From: Verrucomicrobiota bacterium
GTDB lineage: Bacteria; Verrucomicrobiota; Verrucomicrobiae; Chthoniobacterales; UBA10450
Length of the DNA stretch: 5,884 nucleotides
Direction of reading: 5' to 3'
NCBI GenBank assembly: GCA_005887855.1
Contig: VBQB01000159.1
Location: 1 to 5,884 of the forward strand
Part shown: positions 1 through 4,213 of the stretch, piece after piece
How positions within the stretch are numbered: position 1 is the stretch's first letter
Layout of the letters: each line of letters begins with the position of its first letter
The notes under the pieces: model-generated
Told to the model about the DNA's origin: nothing
What the model saw: the letters and a program-made list of their open reading frames with translations, nothing else
Database searches by the model: none
Made by a program: the position numbers and the translations under genes

Positions 1-1114
1 CAAGAAGCTCCGCGTGCTCGTGGTGGACGACTCCACCTTCATGCGCAAAGTACTGGAGAACATTTACAACGGCGACGGGCAGATCCAAGTCGTTGGCAGC
101 GCCAAGGATGGGCGCGAAGCCGTCTCGATGGCGGAATCGCTGAAGCCCGATGTCATCTCCATGGACATCAACATGCCGCATGTGGATGGCCTGCAAGCGA
201 CCGCGGAGATCATGACCACGAATCCGCGGCCCATCGTCATCGTCAGCTCCGAATCGCGCGAAGGCGCAGCCAGCACTCTCCGCGCGCTCGAGCTTGGCGC
301 CATCGAATTCGTCGCCAAACCATCGAGCGGCATCGACCTGGACATGCAAAGCGTGAAGGAAGAACTTCTACGCAAAGTACGCATGGCCGCCAAAGTTCGC
401 GTCGTGCGCACGGCCACGCGATTGGCCTCCACGATTCAAAACTCCAGCGGAAATGCAAAGTCAGCCTCAGCGCCGAAGGCCGCTCCTCGCCCGGCAGCTG
501 GCAGCGGCAGTGATCAGCGCTTTCCTGTCGTGGTTTTAGTGGCCTCCACTGGCGGCCCGGCGACAGTCATGCGCATCGCTCCCGGCTTCACGCGCGACTT
601 CCCTGCTGCCGTAATCCTAGTGCAGCACATGCCCGCGACGTTTACATCGCAATACGCCGCGCAACTCGCGGAATTCACAGAGATCCGCGTGAAGGAGGCG
701 GAGGCGAATGAGTCTCTCGCACCGGGCACGCTTTACATTTGTCCCGGCGGACAACACCTTCGCGTAACGCCCACGGGAAGAATCCAGCTCGAAGGCGCAT
801 CCGGCCGCATCAACGGATACCTGCCCAACATGGACGTCACTATGGAATCGGTTGCCGCCTACGCCGGGCCCTTGAGCATCGCCGCAGTGCTCACAGGTAT
901 GGGCAACGACGGTACCAACGGTGCACGGGCTATTAGGACAGCCGGCGGTCTTGTCCTGGCGCAAGACGAAGCGACCTGCGTGATTTTTGGGATGCCTGCG
1001 GAAGCCATCAAAGCTGGGGTCGTGGATCAAGTCCTCGGCATTGACGACGTTTACCAAGCCATTGAAAAGCGCGTTGTGGGGATTTGCAAACCCACCCCCG
1101 CGGGAGTTCGCTGA
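1..1114 (+). CDS. cheB: CheB: protein-glutamate methylesterase/glutamine deamidase, 5'-partial
   Basis: Response-regulator methylesterase that removes methyl groups from (and deamidates) receptor glutamates for chemosensory adaptation; cytoplasmic. The frame is open from base 2, and four codons (KKLR) precede the GTG at 14, matching the usual CheB N-terminus, so the true start lies just upstream and GTG 14 is an internal Val. Numbering from that GTG, the receiver spans about 1-120, with acidic pair D5/D6, phospho-acceptor D51 (SMDINMP), S78 and K102 (AKPSS). A low-complexity Ala/Ser/Pro linker covers about 136-167. The catalytic domain spans about 170-355, with nucleophile S178 in ASTGGP, H205 in VQHMP and D299 in LTGMGNDG, so the Ser-His-Asp triad is intact. 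Length, about 370 residues, is normal. Its stop overlaps the next start (TGATG), which implies translational coupling to the CheW gene. Function is confident; the receptors it acts on are unknown. Confidence 0.97.
   Translation, partial: KKLRVLVVDDSTFMRKVLENIYNGDGQIQVVGSAKDGREAVSMAESLKPDVISMDINMPHVDGLQATAEIMTTNPRPIVIVSSESREGAASTLRALELGAIEFVAKPSSGIDLDMQSVKEELLRKVRMAAKVRVVRTATRLASTIQNSSGNAKSASAPKAAPRPAAGSGSDQRFPVVVLVASTGGPATVMRIAPGFTRDFPAAVILVQHMPATFTSQYAAQLAEFTEIRVKEAEANESLAPGTLYICPGGQHLRVTPTGRIQLEGASGRINGYLPNMDVTMESVAAYAGPLSIAAVLTGMGNDGTNGARAIRTAGGLVLAQDEATCVIFGMPAEAIKAGVVDQVLGIDDVYQAIEKRVVGICKPTPAGVR
1102..1106 (+). promoter_or_regulatory. Ribosome binding site that fixes the start of the first CheW-like gene
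   Basis: GGGAG lies 7 bases before ATG 1114. An earlier in-frame ATG at 1084 would add ten residues overlapping the end of cheB but has no comparable Shine-Dalgarno sequence. The TGATG overlap with the cheB stop also favours 1114. Confidence 0.6.
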
Positions 1115-1683
1115 TGCCTTTACCGGCCCCGCCGAAGCCCGGCTCTTTGCGCGCGGAGCAAATTATCCTCTTTCGCATTGGCGAACAGATTCTTGCGCTG
1201 TCTTCTTCCTCTGTTCAGGAAGTACGCGGCGCGGACAGCCTCACCGGTGGAGCGACGGAAATCGCAGCGCCGGGGGTCGAAAAGGTTCGCCAATTCGTAA
1301 GGCGGGGCCCCAATACGCTGTTTCTCGTGAGCGGCGCGGCGCACTTTGGACTATCCGCTCGCGAAGGAATCCTAGCTTTCGTGCTGCGCAACACGCGGAC
1401 GGCTCTGCTGGTCGATAGCATCGAGAAAATGACGGCCATGACGCGGCTGCAAGCCTTGCCGCTTTCGTTCTGCCACGAGGAGCGGCAATGGTACCGCGGG
1501 TTGACGGCGCTTGATCAAACCGTCGTTCCGGTCGTGCGCCCCGAAGGTTTCCTGTCGGACGATGAGTTGATGATGCTGGATGCGGCGCTCCCTGCTCCGG
1601 AGGTTTTGGGCGAGGGGACAGAAGTAGCGGAAGCCACAGAAGCAGAGGAAGACAGCGACTTAGGCACGGAATTGAATGAATAG
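1114..1683 (+). CDS. CheW-like adaptor protein with acidic C-terminal tail
   Basis: Divergent CheW-domain scaffold, 189 residues, expected to couple receptors to a CheA kinase in the chemosensory array. The CheW fold spans about 15-150: an opening strand QIILFRIGEQILAL, then SSVQEVR, a RRGPNTLFLV segment where typical CheW has its RGxxxPVxDL strand, then RNTRTALLVDSIEKM matching the usual 'GllVDsV' strand, and a closing YRGLTALDQTVVPVV. The canonical RG-x3-P-V-x-D-L motif is only partly kept, so this is not a textbook CheW. Residues 163-189 form a tail with 11 Asp/Glu and no Lys/Arg, not part of the domain. ATG 1114 is chosen from the overlap with cheB and the Shine-Dalgarno sequence 7 bases upstream. 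It ends in TAG, and a second CheW-like gene follows in the same frame 15 bases later. The family is sure; whether it binds CheA, receptors or both is inferred. Confidence 0.88.
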   Translation: MPLPAPPKPGSLRAEQIILFRIGEQILALSSSSVQEVRGADSLTGGATEIAAPGVEKVRQFVRRGPNTLFLVSGAAHFGLSAREGILAFVLRNTRTALLVDSIEKMTAMTRLQALPLSFCHEERQWYRGLTALDQTVVPVVRPEGFLSDDELMMLDAALPAPEVLGEGTEVAEATEAEEDSDLGTELNE

Positions 1684-1698
1684 ATTGCCTTAAACGCA

Positions 1699-2208
1699 AT
1701 GACCGTCTCTAGCGAACTCGAACTAAAGTCTTTCGTCCTGCTGCGGCTGGGCGAACGACGATTTGCGGTCGCCGCCGACCAGACTGCTGAGCTGGTCGCG
1801 CCAAGCCGCGTTTTTCGCTTCCCCCACAGGACTGCCAAGATTGAGGGCGTGATTTTGCGGCGCGGAAGAATTGTTCCGGTCTGCGACATAGCGGAAACGT
1901 TGATCGGGAAATATCTGTCCTCGCGGCGCTTTTACCTGATTGCGCTGCGCCGCTATGGGCAAAAGACCGAATGGGTAGCTCTCCCGGTTACCGGAGAATG
2001 CGAATTGATCTACGCCGAGCTGACCGCGGCGAGCCCGTCCGATGAGCCGCACGTTGCTGGATGGCTTTCGCACGCTGGCGACGTCATTGAAGTTTTGAAC
2101 TTGGGCGCGCTAACTCCGGGCCCGGAGGAATTCCCCTCGCACTCACCAACTCAGAGCCACCTGGCGAGCCAGTCACCACGCGGGAGTGAAGCGGAGGCCA
2201 GACCATGA
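1699..2208 (+). CDS. Second CheW-like adaptor protein
   Basis: CheW-domain protein of 169 residues, distinct from its upstream neighbour. The domain runs about 10-138: opening strand SFVLLRLGERRFAVA with the helix-leading DQTAELV, then the well-kept core motif ILRRGRIVPVCDIAETLIG (residues 52-70), close to the CheW consensus RGxxxPVxDLxxxLG, then RFYLIALRR, EWVALPV and the closing WLSHAGDVIEVLNLGAL. The last 30 residues (139-169) are a Pro/Ser/Glu-rich, probably disordered tail. No clear Shine-Dalgarno sequence precedes ATG 1699; the 15 bases after the previous stop are A/T-richer, so translation may depend on ribosomes finishing the upstream gene. Its stop overlaps the next start (ATGA at 2205-2208). 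It probably acts as an array scaffold or pairs with the first CheW-like protein; the partner is not visible here. Confidence 0.9.
   Translation: MTVSSELELKSFVLLRLGERRFAVAADQTAELVAPSRVFRFPHRTAKIEGVILRRGRIVPVCDIAETLIGKYLSSRRFYLIALRRYGQKTEWVALPVTGECELIYAELTAASPSDEPHVAGWLSHAGDVIEVLNLGALTPGPEEFPSHSPTQSHLASQSPRGSEAEARP
2193..2197 (+). promoter_or_regulatory. Strong ribosome binding site for the receiver-PATAN gene
   Basis: GGAGG 7 bases before ATG 2205, inside the end of the second CheW-like gene. It supports the ATGA-overlap start and shows this gene can initiate independently as well as by coupling. Confidence 0.65.
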
Positions 2209-2978
2209 TCCCCGCCCCCCGCGCCATCAAGATTCTCCTGATCGACAGCAACGTGTATTTTGCCAAGCGCCTTGGCGACGCCTTGAAGCGTGAAGGTTTT
2301 GAAGTAGCCACCAGCACGCAGGCAGCTTTCGCACTTACGGCCCTTGAATACGACGCCCCGGGCGCCATTCTCTGCGCCACCAACATGCGCGAGATGGGCG
2401 CGCTCGAAATCGCGCGCATCATCCGCTCCGATGCCAAAAACGCCAATCTTCCCATCGTGGCGTTGGGCGACGGCAGCCAGCGCGCGCTGATGGAAGCGTT
2501 CCAGGCGGGATGCGACGATTACATCGACCGCAGCCGCCAGCCCGGCGTCATCGCCTCCCACGTGAAACAGATCATCATTAGCAAAATGGAGGGCTTCCAG
2601 CCCACACAGATGCTCGCGCAATCCGATACCAGTCTGAGCGGCAACTTGACGCACCACGACCTCACCGGTGTGATGCAAATGCTTGGCCACGCGCACCAGA
2701 CCGGTGCGTTGCATGTCAACGCGGGTGACACCGACGCGGTTCTCTTTTACGAAGGGGGAGAAATTTCGCACGCCGAATGCGGCACTCTGTTTGGCGACGA
2801 AGCCGTCATCTACATCCTGAAGAACTGCGTCAACGGAAACAAGGGCGTCTACAAATTCGTCTACGGCACCACTTCGACGCAGCACACCGTGCTGCGCTCG
2901 GCAACCGATTTGATGCTCGATGCCATGCACGAGGTGGATGAAAGCTCCCGCGACATGGCGGACAAGGAAGCGCAATGA
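2205..2978 (+). CDS. Pseudo-receiver protein with C-terminal PATAN (DUF4388) domain
   Basis: 257 residues. Residues 8-128 have the receiver fold (KILLIDSN; LPIVALGDG; AGCDDYIDR), but aligning to CheY shows its active site is lost: the second acidic residue is S15, the phospho-acceptor Asp is A58 (LCATNMREMG where LLDxxMPxMDG is usual), the conserved Thr/Ser is G88 and the Lys is R109. Only D14 remains. It should not be phosphorylated by the usual Asp chemistry. Residues about 143-222 match PATAN/DUF4388: LSGNLTHHDLTGVMQML, TGALHV, VLFYEGGEISHAECG, GDEAVIYIL, GVYKFVYG. PATAN domains occur in PatA and PixG of cyanobacteria and in many deltaproteobacterial and acidobacterial proteins, and are thought to mediate protein interactions. 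PatA/PixG place PATAN before the receiver; here the order is reversed. It overlaps both neighbours by 4 bases. Likely a constitutive adaptor or output partner of the chemosensory system; the target is unknown. Confidence 0.87.
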   Translation: MIPAPRAIKILLIDSNVYFAKRLGDALKREGFEVATSTQAAFALTALEYDAPGAILCATNMREMGALEIARIIRSDAKNANLPIVALGDGSQRALMEAFQAGCDDYIDRSRQPGVIASHVKQIIISKMEGFQPTQMLAQSDTSLSGNLTHHDLTGVMQMLGHAHQTGALHVNAGDTDAVLFYEGGEISHAECGTLFGDEAVIYILKNCVNGNKGVYKFVYGTTSTQHTVLRSATDLMLDAMHEVDESSRDMADKEAQ

Positions 2979-3766
2979 GCGAAGCTATGACCATTCCTCC
3001 TCTGGACGACGCGCCGGCGAAGCGCGTGCCGACCGTTTATTTCATCGACGACAGCGCCACCATGCGCGAAGTCATCAAGATTGCTTTTCGCCGCGAGAAC
3101 ATACACGTGATTACCTGCGCCGATGCCGCTTCGGCCCTCGCGCAATTCGAACAAACTCGCCCAGACGTGGTCATCACCGACGTGATCATGCCGGACCAGG
3201 ACGGCTACTCCGTTTGCAGCCAGATTAAAGAGAACCCCGATCTCAGGGGCACTCCGGTTCTGCTCATGTCCGGAGTGGTGAATAAGAGTGTCGCGGACAA
3301 AGCTGTCTCCGTAAAAGCCGATGAGCTGATTCGCAAGCCATTTCAGCCCCAGGAATTGATTAACCGTGTGAAGGGCCTGCTGGAACCCAAGAGTCCAACG
3401 CCTGCGCCGGCAGCGGACCGCACCGCCTCCGCGAATGCACTAAGCAATCTTTTTGCGCCTGCACCGCCCGCTCCGCGCTCCATTGCGCCTCCTGCGGCTC
3501 CGCCTGCATCCGCAGAACCGGCCTGGCCCCGCGCGCTGGCCGAAGCTTTTGCGCCGCGTCCGCCAGCGCAGGCGCCCACCGATACTCAGCCCAATGCAAC
3601 GCCTCCCGCGCGACCGCTTCCTTCTGCCCACGAAGTGCAAAAGCTGCGCGTGGAAATCGCGCACCTCGAGTTGCTTGTCAAAAAGCTGCAAACCGAGCTT
3701 CAAATCGAGCGGCAATATAATCAGGCGCTCGAAACTCAGATAAAAACCCTCAGCGAACTCGAATAG
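2975..3766 (+). CDS. Response regulator with intact receiver, Pro/Ala-rich linker and coiled-coil tail
   Basis: 263 residues. An intact CheY/PilH-like receiver spans about 18-137: acidic pair D25/D26 (FIDDSATMR), phospho-acceptor D69 (VITDVIMPDQDG), S99 and K121 (RKPF). A linker of about 78 residues (140-217) is very rich in Pro and Ala, with repeated AP/PP steps, and probably disordered and extended. Residues 221-259 form a coiled coil whose a/d positions hold one register: V221, L224, I228, L231, V235, L238, L242, then polar E245 and N249, then L252, I256, L259. There is no DNA-binding, GGDEF or other enzymatic output. Start ATG 2975 overlaps the previous stop (ATGA) and has AAGGA 6 bases upstream; ATG 2987 is a weaker alternative. 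It is the likely phosphorylated output of the chemosensory kinase, signalling by oligomerisation or partner binding through the tail. It ends the operon; no rho-independent terminator is visible after it. Confidence 0.9.
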   Translation: MSEAMTIPPLDDAPAKRVPTVYFIDDSATMREVIKIAFRRENIHVITCADAASALAQFEQTRPDVVITDVIMPDQDGYSVCSQIKENPDLRGTPVLLMSGVVNKSVADKAVSVKADELIRKPFQPQELINRVKGLLEPKSPTPAPAADRTASANALSNLFAPAPPAPRSIAPPAAPPASAEPAWPRALAEAFAPRPPAQAPTDTQPNATPPARPLPSAHEVQKLRVEIAHLELLVKKLQTELQIERQYNQALETQIKTLSELE

Positions 3767-3815
3767 ACGCGATCTTCTCGCCCACACCTTAGCAGCTTGA
3801 AGTCTCGCCACCCTC

Positions 3816-3832
3816 CTCTTGACAATCAAGAG
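3816..3832 (+). promoter_or_regulatory. Operator-like perfect palindrome O1 over the -35 box
   Basis: CTCTTGA-CAA-TCAAGAG is a perfect 7-base inverted repeat with a 3-base centre. It contains the whole TTGACA -35 hexamer (3819-3824), so a protein bound here would block RNA polymerase. Size and position fit a site for a dimeric winged-helix repressor such as the PadR-like protein encoded directly downstream. The binding protein is inferred. Confidence 0.6.
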
Positions 3833-3846
3833 AGAGAGCGTATTCT
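3819..3846 (+). promoter_or_regulatory. Sigma70-like promoter for the padR-permease unit
   Basis: Consensus -35 TTGACA (3819-3824), 16-base spacer, and -10 TATTCT (3841-3846, 4 of 6 to TATAAT). Predicted transcription start is near 3853, leaving a leader of about 23 bases before ATG 3876. It is the only good promoter-like match I found in the intergenic stretch, and it sits just upstream of the repressor gene. The 3767-3815 stretch before it shows no hairpin, terminator or other signal. Confidence 0.65.
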
Positions 3847-3848
3847 TC

Positions 3849-3865
3849 CTCTTGATCGTCAGGGG
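3849..3865 (+). promoter_or_regulatory. Operator-like imperfect palindrome O2 at the transcript start
   Basis: CTCTTGA-TCG-TCAGGGG has the same left half-site as O1 (TCCTCTTGA is a 9-base direct repeat at 3814-3822 and 3847-3855) and a right half matching TCAAGAG at 5 of 7 positions. Its centre is 33 bases from that of O1, close to three helical turns. The two departures from symmetry create the AGGGGG ribosome binding site, which may explain why this copy is imperfect. It overlaps the predicted transcription start. Confidence 0.5.
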
Positions 3866-3866
3866 G
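3861..3866 (+). promoter_or_regulatory. Ribosome binding site deciding the padR-like start
   Basis: AGGGGG 9 bases before ATG 3876. The frame can be read back to TTG 3819, but that TTG is part of the -35 hexamer and would precede the transcription start, and the extra 19 residues do not resemble PadR proteins. Confidence 0.65.
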
Positions 3867-3875
3867 AACGCATTC

Positions 3876-4208
3876 ATGTCCGACAAGCCGAGTGATCTCA
3901 TCCAGGGCACTCTGGATATGCTCATTCTGAAAACCTTGGCCCTCGAACCCATGCACGGATACGGGATCGCCGTCCGTCTCGAACAGATGAGCAAGGGTGT
4001 TTTTCGCGTCAATGCAGGTTCGCTCTTCGTTGCCTTTCAGCGGCTGCAACGCGCCGGGCTGATCAAGGGCGAATGGAAAGCCACCGAGAACAGTAGGCGC
4101 GCCAAGTATTACGCCCTGACAGAGCAAGGGCGAAAGCGGTTAAGTAGTGAAACGCGGGAATGGGGAAGACAAGTGGCGGCCATCGCGAGAATCTTGGAGG
4201 CGTCGTAA
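3876..4208 (+). CDS. PadR-family transcriptional repressor (short, permease-associated type)
   Basis: Winged-helix DNA-binding protein, 110 residues, the size of the short PadR subfamily (about 105-115). Seen: SDLIQGTLDMLILKTLAL (helix 1, residues 6-23), EPMHGYGIAVRLEQ (helix 2, 24-37, with the family HGYxIA/L motif), a recognition-helix region NAGSLFVAFQRLQRAGLI (46-63; GSLYPALHRLE is more usual), then the wing EWKATENSRRAKYYALTEQGRKRL (66-89) and a short C-terminal helix about 92-108 for dimerisation. It is followed after 5 bases by the permease gene and preceded by two palindromes at its own promoter, so it probably represses its own operon and responds to a ligand or envelope stress handled by the permease. 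The ligand cannot be read from the sequence. Confidence 0.93.
   Translation: MSDKPSDLIQGTLDMLILKTLALEPMHGYGIAVRLEQMSKGVFRVNAGSLFVAFQRLQRAGLIKGEWKATENSRRAKYYALTEQGRKRLSSETREWGRQVAAIARILEAS
4196..4200 (+). promoter_or_regulatory. Distant ribosome binding site for the permease gene
   Basis: GGAGG lies 13 bases before ATG 4214, longer than the usual 5-9, inside the last codons of the padR-like gene. Translation is therefore probably helped by coupling to the upstream stop at 4206-4208. Confidence 0.4.
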
Positions 4209-4213
4209 GAACC

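Noticed and set aside
14..16. GTG as the cheB start codon
   Set aside because: The frame is open upstream and the four preceding codons (KKLR) match the normal start of CheB, so this is an internal Val codon.
987..1418. Plus-strand frame of 143 codons across the cheB/CheW junction
   Set aside because: Out-of-frame shadow of two well supported coding regions; the translation shows no domain.
2114..2127. Perfect 14-base palindrome CTCCGGGCCCGGAG
   Set aside because: It lies inside the coding tail of the second CheW-like gene with no T run or promoter nearby; such palindromes are not rare by chance in G+C-rich DNA.
2151..2975. Antisense open frame of 274 codons opposite the receiver-PATAN gene
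   Set aside because: It mirrors a confidently identified gene almost end to end, its translation has no recognisable domain, and long antisense frames are common opposite G+C-biased genes.
1711..3763. 12-base direct repeat AGCGAACTCGAA at 1711-1722 and 3752-3763
   Set aside because: Both copies simply encode Ser-Glu-Leu-Glu in separate genes; no flanking structure suggests a mobile or regulatory repeat.
3819..3875. TTG-initiated 19-residue N-terminal extension of the PadR-like protein
   Set aside because: The TTG is part of the -35 hexamer and lies before the predicted transcript start; the Shine-Dalgarno sequence favours ATG 3876.
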